The position numbers and the translations under genes were made by a program. A stretch of 12,879 bases of DNA from Phoronis ovalis. Its lineage: Eukaryota; Phoronida; Phoronidae. Below are positions 1 to 8,223 of this stretch, piece by piece; position 1 is the first letter of the stretch, and every line of letters starts with the position of its first letter. The stretch covers positions 1-12,879 of the forward strand of contig JAOXYB010041993.1 in NCBI GenBank assembly GCA_028565635.1. Reading direction: 5' to 3'. The notes below the pieces were generated by a model, which made no database searches, had not been told where the DNA came from, and was given only the letters and a program-made list of their open reading frames with translations.

Positions 1-1355
1 TTCAGTTTTTATCCGATTAGCTCCATATTCGGTACAGAATAAGTACAGGTCAAAGTACAGGTTATGTGTAATATTGCTCCAGATAACTTCCAATATGGCC
101 GACTGGCAGCCATGTTTGTTCCCAAATGGGCAATGTAACGTTGTCTATAGCCGCGAAGACGAAGCGCTACCTTGACGATTTAAAGGTGGTTCTAGGAAAC
201 CCATAGGTTGGTGTTAGTAATCTTTGATAGGTTATATATAGGCAAGTGATGGATAAAGGTAAAAATATAAGACGGTTTGTGTATGTATAAGGAAAACGAA
301 ATTAGGATAAACTTTAAAAGTAGTAATAATTGTCTTGTACAAACTTATTTCAATGAAAAATCTACAGCAGTACATTTTGTTGTCCTCTCTTCTGATCATA
401 TGTACTGACAAAAGCCTGTCACGGTGTTCTTCCCAAGATCTGTCATTTCCCTCAATTTCAACAGACAACAGCAGTACACACCTGGGCATTATGCCACACT
501 TAACCTGACATGATATAAAAATCACTGGTTAGATTCAGTTTGAGGCAAGATCAACGGGTATATACATTTATATTACCTGTCCCGTCTATCAAACATTGTC
601 CTGTACTGGGGTTTCCCTGTCTTGCCGCATAAACATTGCTGCGTATATTTATTTATCCCCTTCCATGCCATGTGGCATATGCCTGTCTGCATTGAAGTTT
701 TATTATGCTGGTACTCTTTGAAATACAAACAACTGTATTATGAAACATTTGTATATTATTTTATATTTCTAAATTAATTCTGTAGGTCAAATTTTATTCA
801 GACTTTTGCTAGATGTTTTGGCTACAATAACAGGTGGCATACATGATCGTAGTTCATATATTTTTGTTAGTCAAGAAATTTGGGCATTTTATTAAAACAA
901 TTCATGCAGTTTAATTTTGTTTGGATTGTTTTTAAAGCTTAATTTGCTGCCGAAGTATTATTATAATTACAGTAAATACTGCAAAATTGTGTGTTGTCCA
1001 AGACTGTTTTTTTTTGAAAATAAAAATATAAGAAGACTTGCTTAAAACATTTCCTGAAAATTTCATGTTATTTGATCAACTACTCAATAAATTATTCGAA
1101 ATTATGAAACAAGGGCTGTCTTTAGATTTGTTTACATTGTTTTATGCATTTAGGTACCAGGTAAATAGAATCCTTGATATGTGATTGTTTATCAGGAACA
1201 CGAAATTCAATTGTCTATTGCAACTTGGCAACAATATCAATCGTGACATATCTTACTACATGCCCAAAAGTCCCAGTAAAAAAAAGCATAAAAATTAGTG
1301 GTATTTAATGGATCATAAGTATTCTGAAAGTTCCTCATTGTGACACATGTTGCAG
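1..1355. other. Upstream intron or flank of the MFSD8 gene, no recognised exon
   Basis: The first recognised MFSD8 exon opens at 1356 with a split codon, so coding exons must precede it. I searched this stretch for the expected preceding exon, which should end in a Gly-rich helix-4 motif before a phase-1 donor, and did not find it; the 5' exons probably lie left of the window. The stretch is AT-rich with scattered homopolymers. Two unexplained patches are a GC-richer piece near 95-185 and an open minus-strand stretch near 362-525 that reads as hydrophilic protein (it contains EGNDRSWEEHRDRLL), has no recognised homology and no convincing splice pair. Confidence 0.6.
9..113 (-). other. Small minus-strand open frame in good start context, unrecognised
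   Basis: Reading the minus strand, an ATG at 113-111 sits in a good initiation context (AAAC ATG GCT) and opens a 34-codon frame beginning MAASRPYWKLSG that stops at 11-9. The sequence just upstream on that strand (about 120-180) is richer in GC and CpG than its surroundings, as a small promoter might be. No protein family is recognised. It could equally be an old repeat fragment or chance, and it may be truncated by an unseen splice site. Confidence 0.15.
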
Positions 1356-1469
1356 GTAACACTGCTATTGTCCGTTCCTATGTCTCTGGTGCAACAACTT
1401 TAAAAGAAAGAACATCGGCAATGGCAAACATGAGTGCCTGTCAAGCTGTTGGTTTTATAGTGGGTCCAG
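1356..1469 (+). CDS. MFSD8: MFSD8 exon: loop 4-5 and start of helix 5
   Basis: The acceptor is TGTTGCAG before 1356 and the donor is GT at 1470. The exon enters and leaves in phase 1 and encodes 37 full codons starting [19 protein letters not shown] and ending GFIVGP. The VRSY/GATxLxERTSAMA block is one of the most conserved parts of MFSD8 and is probably the cytosolic loop and helix 5 of the MFS fold. It must join to the doubled exon that follows, whose two copies both begin in the matching phase. Confidence 0.93.
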
Positions 1470-4400
1470 GTATTTAAAGTTAATATTTCTGTGTAACAAA
1501 AATAATTCACCATTGACAAATACTTCTGGTAGTAGAATATAATGTTATTTGCTCCCTAGGATTGACTGCTGATGCAGATATGATCATATCAACTAATTTT
1601 TATAAAAATATGATATTACCTCTTCTTCGTTAGCAATCTACAAACCGCTGCACCTTATGTAAACACCATGTTAGTGCAGATACATTTGTTATCACAATCA
1701 TATGCAGAGTGTCTTCTCGGTTGATGATTTCATGTGCACATATACTAATAAGGTCCATTTTGTATTTTCACGTTCGTAAGCTCCCCGTTTTCTTTTAAGT
1801 TTCAGAAGGAAATATAGCTGGTTGCGTATAGCTTTAATATTTTTCCATTCCAGCTATCCAAGCTGGTCTATCACCATTAGGTTACCCTGGCATTGTGCAT
1901 ATGCCATGGATGAGAATTAATATGTATACTTCTCCTGCCTGGCTTGGTAGTTTTGTTGCTTTAGTAAACATATTATTATTATTTACAATGTTCAGGGAAC
2001 ATATTGCACCGGATATAATTCGAAATTTTCGAGTTGGTGATGGGGAAAAAAACTCAGATAAAGTTACAGGTACTGGAATGAACTGGATAATGGTAGCATA
2101 TACTAATAAAATGTATTTGCTATAGATGTATGGGTGTTTTGAGTTTTAATACCTATTTTTCACACACTGGGATTGTACACTTGTTACAGTTTGCTTCGAT
2201 ATATAGGCTTTGCGTCTTCTAACTATGAAACAAACTAAAAGTGCACTGTAGCTGTTACAATAAAGTCCCATACACGTGCAACTGCAATAACCAATTGAAT
2301 GCATGTTATGTATCAGTTATTTTTTTTATAGCTATTCAGGCTGCTATGGCACCATTACAGTATCCTGGTCCCGTTAACATGCATGAACTACGATTTAACA
2401 TGTACACTGCCCCTGCATGGCTAAGTGCAATTATTGGTGTGGGAAATATTGTTTTGCTATTTGCCGTTTTCTCTGAGCACCATGTACGAGATGACGAGTT
2501 TAAAAACAACTCGAGTGTTCAGAATGATTTATCTTCTCCAGGTAGATAGACTTATTATTTGAATTGGAGCTGTAGCTTATATTTTTAGTACTTCTTTAAT
2601 TTAGGGTTTGGGATTTTACAGTCTTAATAAATCCATCCGTTAGTGTTCCGTATCCTCTAAACTAACGTCTGAGCTTAACCATAGTCAATTGTTGTTATAT
2701 TCCTTCAATTTAACAAGAGCGAAATAATTACGTCATTAATCTTTTGCCAACTGAGATAAGCCTTACTCTCTGCGTTATCCATCGTCGCCTACCACGTCTA
2801 TTCTATCAATATGAATAGGTATCTTTGGGGAGCTTGCTTTTTGCTTAGCGGACTAGATAAACTGACAGCACAGCATATATGTGATCAACCCCCTACCCAT
2901 TTAGTCCACCATTATACCTATTATTGTAAGAATCAATTTGATTGGTGTCAAGACTTTCTTGACACTTTATATATATAGAAATAAAGGGATTATCGTTCTC
3001 CTGCTTTTCGAGATAATAAACAAAAATTGACTGTGGTTAAGCTCAGACGTTAGTTGAGATGGTACGGAACACTAACGGATGGATTTATTCAGACTGGGGA
3101 TTTTAACGCTTATGTTAGACATGAAAATTATACATTGTAAATGTTACTTCATCCTTTTCTTATTAAAAATGCATGCACTGTCACATTCATTCATTAGGCA
3201 GTGGGACTGAAACTGAATTTTCCAACTGACAATTTCATATTCATATTTTGTGTTTTCCATTCGTACACTAATCCAACTTCTATATGAACTGGACCTGTAT
3301 TTGTAAAATTATGATTGTTTCAAAAACATTTTGGATAGTTTTAGTTTGCTGCATTAATTGCATAGCTGTCAAAGTGGTTTATTTGCATATTATCTGCAGA
3401 CATGTAATGTTTCTGATTTTTGTTTCAGATATACTTGCCAATATACCTGATTATAAACCGGATGTATTTGCAATTATTGCTTCTCTTTTTTTGTTTTTTG
3501 TCATCATGTTCACATTCTCCATTTTTGAAACGTAAGTTATTTTTAAGAAAAAATAGTTTAATTTGTTATTTTTTAATTTTTTTTATAATTTACTTTACTT
3601 TTGCAATGGAACAATACTAATTTTCACATGGAAGGGTGAATTCTGCAAGCCATCTGCTTGTTACATGCTTGGGTATGATTTTTTGCCTAAAATCATGAGA
3701 AGGTATATTTCTTAAGAGGCATGACACTGCATTAGTGTCCTATAAAAATTTACTTCCTTAAAGTTAAGTTCACTTCAGTATGGTGGGATTCAGTCTGAAT
3801 AAATCCATCCGTTAATGTTCCGTACCCTCTCAACTAACATCTGGGCTTAATCATAATCAATTTTTGTTTGTTATATCGAAAAGCAGAAGAACGATAATCC
3901 CTTTATTTCTATATAAAGTGTGATGAAAATCTTGACAACAATCAAATTGCAGCTTACAATAATAGGTATAACAGTGGACTAAGCGGGTAGGGAGTCGATC
4001 ACACACATGCTGTGCTGCCAGAGTTTATCTATAGTCCGCTAAGCAAAAAGCAAGCTCCACCGCGATACCTATTCAGAATGAGTCGTAATGATAGAATAGA
4101 CATGGTAAGCAACTATGGATCACTTAGATAGAAAGGCTCATCTTGGTTGGCAAAAGATTAATGACGTAATTATTTCGCTCTTGTTAAATTGAAGGAATAT
4201 AACAATAATTGACTATGGTTAAGCCCAGACGTTGGTTGAGAAGGTACGGAACACTAACGGATGGATTTATTCAGACTGGGTGGGATTCTGTTCAAAATTC
4301 AAAAGTTTACACAAATGCAAACTGAGAATAAAACTTAGTGACATCAGTCGTTGTTCTTTTGGCTTATTAATTCATGTGGTGTCAGTTCTACAACAGGTTG

Positions 4401-7400
4401 CTATGACTGACTATTTTTGGAACTCCAGGGTGATATTACATTAGGCCTTTTAAAAATAGATTTCAAAAGTTTTAACCCCCGGTTTCAACTTAAGATCATG
4501 TACCCACTTAAATATTGCTTGCCCCCATTGGGCACTGTCCAGTTCCACTTGGTGTATGACACTTGTTTGTGTTCCAGGATTTTAACTCCACTAACTGAAG
4601 ATATGTATGCCTGGACAAAAGAACTGACTGCTACATATAATGGTATTATACTAGCTGGTGCTGGGTTTGTGTCTATATTTGTTTTTATAGCTGTTAAGCT
4701 TCTGAGTAAAAGGTAAATAATTTTACTAACTGACAGTAAATCATCCTTGAAGTGCAACTATTATTCAAATGCAATAAAGTGGGTTGTGCATAGAAACTCT
4801 TCCCAGATCTCTAGTAAACAAAAATGCGATATTTGGGCAGATATTTTTATTAAATAAAATTTGTATTTTATATTGGTAGCAATTAATTTAATTTGAGACT
4901 ACTATATCTATTTAGATATAATAGTCTCACATTTAATCGATCTCGTGATTGATTTTGGATTGGCATGAGTGTAACTGGTTAATAAAATATTTGATTTACC
5001 AGATTTACCAAACCTCCATACTGCAGGAAAATTGCATGCTTACAATCATAACAGAAAAATGTGTTCTTATAACATTGTGAGTTATTAAAATCTGTATTTT
5101 AGTTCTCAATTGATTATAATCTGTACTCAAAGAAATACTGTGTATTATGAGTGCTTGTCGTGAGGAAGTTCTAATAGAAGTATTTAATGTACTTGTACAG
5201 ATTTAACGAGCGTCCTTTGATGATTGCTGGTTTTACTTTTATTGTTCTGGGATTTATTGCATGGTTGCCATGGGGAAACGAATATCCTGACTTACAAATA
5301 ACAGGTATGTGAGAATTGGCAATACTATTTGGTTACTAAATACATGCACATATAATTAAAGAGTATAACATTAAGTTCTTTAAAGTATATTGTCTGCTGT
5401 CCCTGGGGGGGGGTACTTGACAGAAAAGTTGGTAGGAGTGTGCGGCAAAGGTTAAAAAACCCTGACCCTGTGGTAAATGAAGATAACCAAAAATATACCG
5501 TCGTAAATGCAACATGAAAAATATACCCTGTCGTAAATAACTCTCCGGAAATAGATACCCTGTGTAAAATTCACTTGTAAATTATATACCCTGTGGTGAA
5601 TAAATATGGAAAAATTTACGAACCTTAATTTTTCATACCTGTCGTAAATTCTTTTTTCCAAGAAATACACCCTGTTGTAAACAAATATTTTTTAAAAATA
5701 TACCCTGGTAAATATCCAACAGAAAAAGTATACCCAGTCTTGTGGTAAATAAGGCTTTGAGAATCATGAAAAACATACCCTGTGGTAAATGCAGGAGCTG
5801 AAAAAGGGAGCCTATTGGGCGGCACATATATATAGTGACTTTGAATGACAGTACCCCCGGGCTGCTTTCCTTTCAAATCTGGCTTCTATTGATGTGATAT
5901 CTAATAATGTATAATTGGCAAACAGAAACAAAAGGTTGCATAATGTTTGTGACAGACTGATATTCTTCTTGATGACAGTCTTCTCATGGCAAACTACCAA
6001 TCAACTAAAAATAAAAGTTTGTGTGACTTTAAACAATCAGCAAACTAAACTGTAGAAAAAAGGAATTATTGAATACATGTGTTATTTTACTATATTATAT
6101 ATCATATCAACAGGAAAAAACCTAAACAATAGTTATTTTTAATTTTGAAAAATTGTTATAATTTCTTTTGAATGAATGCTTGGTTTGCATGTTTAGTATT
6201 AGATGGGAAGACTAAACAATTGTGTCTTGTATTGTTTTAGACCTTGTTATACCTGGTAAGAATGTCTCACATGCGACAATTGAGCCAGTTGGATGTCCAA
6301 CATCATATGAATGGTGCCGCTACACACCCAAGCTGTTAATGGAGCAATATTTTCTTGGTATTTCTTTGACAGCTATTGGTTATCCTACTTGTAATGTGAT
6401 GATGTATACACTTTACTCTAAAATACTTGGACCAAAGCCACAGGTATGCAACATCAATAGAAATTATGGCAACTAGTGACACTATTATATATATATCATG
6501 TATGTATGTATATAACTGGATGGCTATATAATTATGCACAATGATAACCTAATTGTTGTTATTATGCATTTGTTAAGATTATTGAATTATATAGTTATTC
6601 AAAATGGATATAAACCGTGATTTTGGCTTCTTAAACAAATTTTAAACTTTTTTTTGTGAAAATAGGAAATTAGAAAAGGTAAACAGCAGTTAGACTGAGG
6701 TATTTGAAAATGTACATATAATTTTTTGAATATAGTAATTTTGGAATAAAAAATGTTTTTCGACTTGGGCCTAATTTTTAAGCATTGCTTGTTGTTCCTG
6801 ACACAATGTGTAATAGTACAGCCCATTAGCTTTCAACTATTAGCCAACAGATTAATATTTGTTTAAGCTATTTAGAAATGACAAAAGGAGGCCACCTATT
6901 CATATGTATTTGGGTTGGCTGTTGAGACTGTTTTATCCAAGGTAATTTATCAAAGAAACACCCAGGGACACCTATAGCCAGCCAACTTTTAAAATGTAAA
7001 AATCAGGCATAAGTCGAAAAACATTTTTTATCCAAATTTGCTGTCCAAAAAAATCAAATATGCACATTTATTTTGTCAAATACCTCTTACACGATTTTGT
7101 TTTCCAATTTCCTATTTTCACAGAAAAAATGAAAAATGGTTTAAGAAGCTAAAAACAGTTTATATCCAGTTAATTGAATAACTCTACAAGTAATTCTCTA
7201 ACTTTTCTTCTGCCATGTTTTGCAGGGTACCATGATGGGTTGGCTAACTGCTGCAGGTAGTGGAGCGCGGACATTGGGACCAATTTATGTTAGTCAGTTA
7301 TATGCCAGGTTTGGGCCAAGAGTTGCGTTTTCATCAGTTGGAGGATTGAATATTGTGAGCATAATAGTGTTGTTTTTAGCATACAAAAGAATGATACCAT

Positions 7401-7435
7401 TTAAATTGAAAAAGAAATTTTCAGAACAAAGATAG
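1356..7435 (+). CDS. MFSD8: MFSD8 (CLN7) lysosomal major-facilitator protein, 3' part, eight exon positions, 5' end missing
   Basis: Coding exons are 1356-1469, then 1854-2069 or 2332-2541 (alternatives), 3429-3531, 4578-4712, 5201-5304, 6241-6443 and 7226-7435. With one alternative exon the joined frame is open for 360 or 358 residues to a TAG stop. All introns are GT-AG and phases match. Recognition rests on conserved MFSD8 stretches in order: [72 protein letters not shown]. The family has 12 membrane helices and about 500 residues; this covers the part from about helix 4/5 to the end. In vertebrates the protein is a late endosomal/lysosomal membrane protein linked to a chloride conductance, and its loss causes neuronal ceroid lipofuscinosis type 7. 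The N-terminal third, including any lysosomal sorting signal, is outside the window. The assignment of family is firm; the ligand in this organism is unknown. Confidence 0.95.
1854..2069 (+). CDS. MFSD8: MFSD8 alternative exon copy A (helix 6)
   Basis: The acceptor is TTTTTCCATTCCAG and the donor GT is at 2070. The exon is 216 bases, phase 1 at both ends, with 71 full codons. It begins [13 protein letters not shown], carries the conserved [12 protein letters not shown] block, then a hydrophobic helix ([14 protein letters not shown]) and FREH, followed by a charged, poorly conserved cytosolic tail (DGEKNSDK). It encodes the same protein segment as the next exon (2332-2541). Reading into the intron meets a stop at 2123-2125, so the donor must be used. 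It has probably been kept as a functional alternative to copy B, since its frame is intact and its key motif conserved. Confidence 0.9.
2332..2541 (+). CDS. MFSD8: MFSD8 alternative exon copy B (helix 6)
   Basis: The acceptor is a strong T-run (TTATTTTTTTTATAG) and the donor GT is at 2542. The exon is 210 bases, phase 1 at both ends, with 69 full codons. It begins [13 protein letters not shown], shares the NMYTAPAWL block and an equivalent helix ([14 protein letters not shown]) and EHH, then diverges into [12 protein letters not shown]. About 29 of the first 54 residues match copy A, while the nucleotide sequences differ widely, so the duplication is old. Intron retention would stop two codons later at TAG. 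Only 262 bases separate the two copies. Using both, or neither, would keep the frame but would double or delete a membrane helix. Confidence 0.9.
2542..3428. other. MFSD8 intron holding one transposon copy
   Basis: This intron lies between alternative exon copy B and the helix-7 exon. It holds MITE copy 1 (2619-3096) with its target duplications. The rest is AT-rich intron with no further recognised feature, ending in a TTTTTGTTTCAG acceptor. An open frame starting at 3284 only reads through the intron into the real exon. Confidence 0.8.
2610..3105. mobile_element. MITE copy 1: Mutator-like non-autonomous DNA transposon with 9-bp target duplication
   Basis: The element spans 2619-3096 (478 bp) and is flanked by a perfect 9-base direct repeat GGGATTTTA at 2610-2618 and 3097-3105. 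Its ends are inverted repeats of about 79 bases (2619-2697 and 3018-3096), starting CAGTCT.AATAAATCCATCC and differing at only about eight positions. There is no coding capacity. Long terminal inverted repeats plus a 9-base target duplication fit Mutator-like (MULE) elements best. Some other superfamilies also make 8-9 base duplications, so the class is inferred. A second copy lies inverted at 3791-4278. Confidence 0.88.
3429..3531 (+). CDS. MFSD8: MFSD8 exon: helix 7
   Basis: The acceptor is TTTTTGTTTCAG and the donor ACGTAAGT, an excellent consensus. The exon is 103 bases, entering in phase 1 and leaving in phase 2. It encodes [13 protein letters not shown] followed by a long hydrophobic helix ending FSIFET, the conserved FETI junction of MFSD8 being completed by the next exon. 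The length is not a multiple of three, so skipping it would shift the frame. It is flanked on both sides by oppositely oriented copies of the same transposon (2619-3096 and 3791-4278). Confidence 0.93.
3532..4577. other. MFSD8 intron holding the inverted second transposon copy
   Basis: This intron contains MITE copy 2 (3791-4278). The 3532-3620 part is T-rich and encodes nothing credible. The 4290-4577 part is ordinary intron ending in a GTTTGTGTTCCAG acceptor; open frames here are read-through from the transposon or into the next exon. Confidence 0.8.
3782..4287. mobile_element. MITE copy 2: same family, opposite orientation
   Basis: The element spans 3791-4278 (488 bp) and is flanked by a perfect 9-base direct repeat GGTGGGATT at 3782-3790 and 4279-4287. 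Its ends are the same inverted repeat as copy 1 (CAGTCTGAATAAATCC...). The interior is the reverse complement of copy 1: for example the stretch TTAATGACGTAATTATTTCG near 4158-4177 is the complement of the one near 2724-2743. The two copies differ by scattered substitutions and small indels. Different target duplications show that they inserted independently. Confidence 0.88.
4578..4712 (+). CDS. MFSD8: MFSD8 exon: loop 7-8 and helix 8
   Basis: The acceptor is GTGTTCCAG and the donor AGGTAAAT. The exon is 135 bases, phase 2 at both ends. It encodes [21 protein letters not shown], a near-invariant MFSD8 block, then helix 8 ([24 protein letters not shown]). The PLTxDMYAWT motif is one of the best single identifiers of the family in this window. 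The open frame extends upstream to 4417 only by read-through of the intron. Confidence 0.95.
4713..5200. other. MFSD8 intron with a small perfect-like hairpin
   Basis: AT-rich intron with no exon-like stretch. Its only structure is a short palindrome at 4895-4928. It ends in a weak-tract acceptor (TACTTGTACAG). Confidence 0.75.
4895..4928. repeat. 34-base hairpin palindrome in an MFSD8 intron
   Basis: GAGACTACTATATCTA pairs with TAGATATAATAGTCTC across a two-base turn, with one internal mismatch in 16 pairs. It is almost pure stem. It could be the remnant of a small foldback or a structural RNA element in the intron; nothing else indicates a function. Confidence 0.6.
5201..5304 (+). CDS. MFSD8: MFSD8 exon: helix 9
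   Basis: The acceptor is CTTGTACAG and the donor CAGGTATGT. The exon is 104 bases, entering in phase 2 and leaving in phase 1. It encodes [22 protein letters not shown], then [13 protein letters not shown]. The hydrophobic run ending in the LPWGN motif matches the helix 9-luminal loop junction of MFSD8. Confidence 0.93.
5394..5870. mobile_element. Tandem-repeat element with GGGGGTAC inverted ends, probable non-autonomous transposon
   Basis: Near-inverted ends CTGGGGGGGGGTACTTGACAG (from 5403) and the complement of CTGTCA...GTACCCCCGGG (up to 5861) bracket a repeat-filled core. The flanks CTGCTGTCC (5394-5402) and CTGCTTTCC (5862-5870) look like a 9-base target duplication with one mismatch. 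The core is a degenerate minisatellite. Short elements with GGGGGTAC ends and repeat-packed interiors are familiar from several invertebrate genomes; I cannot name the family with certainty. Confidence 0.6.
5461..5795 (+). repeat. Degenerate minisatellite, core AAAATATACCCTGTGGTAAAT
   Basis: About nine or ten units with a shared core (roughly AAATATACCCTGTGGTAAAT) and variable 10-20 base spacers, giving a period of about 28-50 bases. The best-preserved copies are near 5461, 5528, 5585, 5695 and 5772. Spacing and core both drift, so the array is old or is maintained only loosely. Confidence 0.7.
6241..6443 (+). CDS. MFSD8: MFSD8 exon: glycosylated luminal loop 9-10 and helix 10
   Basis: The acceptor is ATTGTTTTAG and the donor CAGGTATGC. 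The exon is 203 bases, entering in phase 1 and leaving in phase 0. It encodes a luminal loop with one N-glycosylation sequon (NVS in [12 protein letters not shown]), then [16 protein letters not shown], helix 10 ([19 protein letters not shown]) and SKILGPKPQ. The large glycosylated loop at this place, the paired cysteines (GCPTSYEWC) and the LGPKPQ ending are all shared with vertebrate MFSD8, though the loop is shorter and has fewer sequons here. Confidence 0.95.
6444..7225. other. MFSD8 last intron with long foldback
   Basis: The last intron contains the foldback at 6593-7183, which takes up most of it. A short AT/TATG microsatellite-like run lies near 6484-6512. The acceptor TTTTGCAG at 7225 follows the foldback by only about 40 bases. 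Confidence 0.75.
6593..7183. repeat. Long foldback repeat, arms about 180 bases
   Basis: The left arm (6593-6772) and right arm (7005-7183) are diverged inverted copies. Shared landmarks are AGTTATTCAA at the outer ends, GGATATAAAC, GTGAAAATAGGAAATT, GAGGTATTTGA and AAAAAATGTTTTTCGACTT at the inner ends. The spacer of about 230 bases has no coding content. No clear target duplication is visible. It is probably an old foldback MITE; the arms would form an extended RNA hairpin in the MFSD8 pre-mRNA. Confidence 0.8.
7226..7435 (+). CDS. MFSD8: MFSD8 terminal coding exon: helices 11-12 and stop
   Basis: The acceptor TGTTTTGCAG gives a phase-0 start. The exon encodes 69 residues and ends at TAG (7433-7435). 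[19 protein letters not shown] is the signature C-terminal block of MFSD8; it continues into helix 11 ([13 protein letters not shown]) and helix 12 ([17 protein letters not shown]), ending in a short basic tail ([10 protein letters not shown]) that should face the cytosol. The length after the last helix fits the family. Confidence 0.95.
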   Translation, partial: GTMMGWLTAAGSGARTLGPIYVSQLYARFGPRVAFSSVGGLNIVSIIVLFLAYKRMIPFKLKKKFSEQR

Positions 7436-7718
7436 TTACTTCATTACTTTGAAATGAGATACTGGCAGTAGGCATACTATTGTTGCTAATTATCTAGTGT
7501 GCAAATGGATATAATGGTACCTTTTAGATTTTTGAGTAAAAGGGTGACTAACTTTTGTTAACTAAATTATTTTTTGGAACATATATATGGGTGATTATGA
7601 TTAATAGTTGTGATATACTTGGAGTACCACTAAATGAAAGATTTATTTCTGGCAAAGTAATTTTTATTGCATAGACTATTTTTTTTGTTGTTAAAACTTA
7701 TGTGATTTCAAACATTTT

Positions 7719-7916
7719 ATGAAAACTGTGTCAATCATTCCTGTTAGGTTGGATTCATATTATTATATGGAAATGGACCCTACAATTCTAGTGGGTCCTC
7801 ATGTAGATTACAGTAGGCCACTTAATGTTATTAAGCACAGAATGTACGCGATGACAGTAAAATATACTGTAAATGACAACATAAGTAATCTACCGGACAC
7901 GTTTACACCCAGATAG
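7719..7916 (+). other. Unrecognised open frame in the MFSD8 3' UTR
   Basis: The 65-codon frame reads MKTVSIIPVRLDSYYYMEM and contains TILVGPHVDYSRPL, with a mixed amino-acid composition. An acceptor-like TTCCTGTTAG ends at 7746, but a splice from the previous MFSD8 exon (phase 0) would not enter this frame. No family is recognised. It is most likely chance in the UTR. Confidence 0.15.
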
Positions 7917-8191
7917 AGGTGTGTGCCTAGACGTAGTATTGGTGAGAAAAATAGATATCTGTCTTTAATCTACAATAGTAGGAATTAAATTTGCATAGCC
8001 AGAATCCAGATTTATATTTTTTCATATATTATTTATTGTTAATTTATTGTCACAGCTCCTTCCGTGCAATTTTTATAATTACTTAAATGCAATGTACTGT
8101 ACAAGGCTTGTTTTATTTGATACTGTCTTGTAGTAATTTGTTATAATTGTGGCAGATTAACAAGTTACCTTATCTACCTATTCGGTGCATA

Positions 8192-8223
8192 ATTAAAAAA
8201 TATTGTATGTTATATTTATTAAA
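8192..8223 (+). terminator. Candidate MFSD8 poly(A) signals (ATTAAA, two copies)
   Basis: ATTAAA occurs at 8192-8197 and again at 8218-8223, followed by A- and T-rich sequence. ATTAAA is the commonest variant of the animal cleavage signal. The choice is tentative because the region is so AT-rich that hexamers of this kind arise by chance. Confidence 0.3.

Larger units (their letters stand above)
5305..6240. other. MFSD8 intron with a tandem-repeat element
   Basis: The intron holds the tandem-repeat element at 5403-5861. The flanks 5305-5393 and 5871-6240 are AT-rich with no recognised feature, ending in a TTGTATTGTTTTAG acceptor. Minus-strand open frames at 5452-5876 arise only from the repeat units. 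Confidence 0.75.

Noticed and set aside
1130-1175. Micro-exon possibility: TTTAG, seven bases, GTAAAT
   Set aside because: It would not supply the conserved Gly-rich sequence expected before the 1356 exon, and such short matches are common in AT-rich introns.
4232-4444. 70-codon plus-strand open frame
   Set aside because: It starts inside the right terminal repeat of MITE copy 2 and runs into intron; it has no splice support or protein character.
4485-4757. 90-codon minus-strand open frame
   Set aside because: It is the antisense shadow of the helix 7-8 MFSD8 exon.
5452-6000. Several minus-strand open frames of 62-83 codons
   Set aside because: They are produced by the minisatellite units (repeated YDRVY/TTGY-like readings) and adjacent intron, not by a gene.
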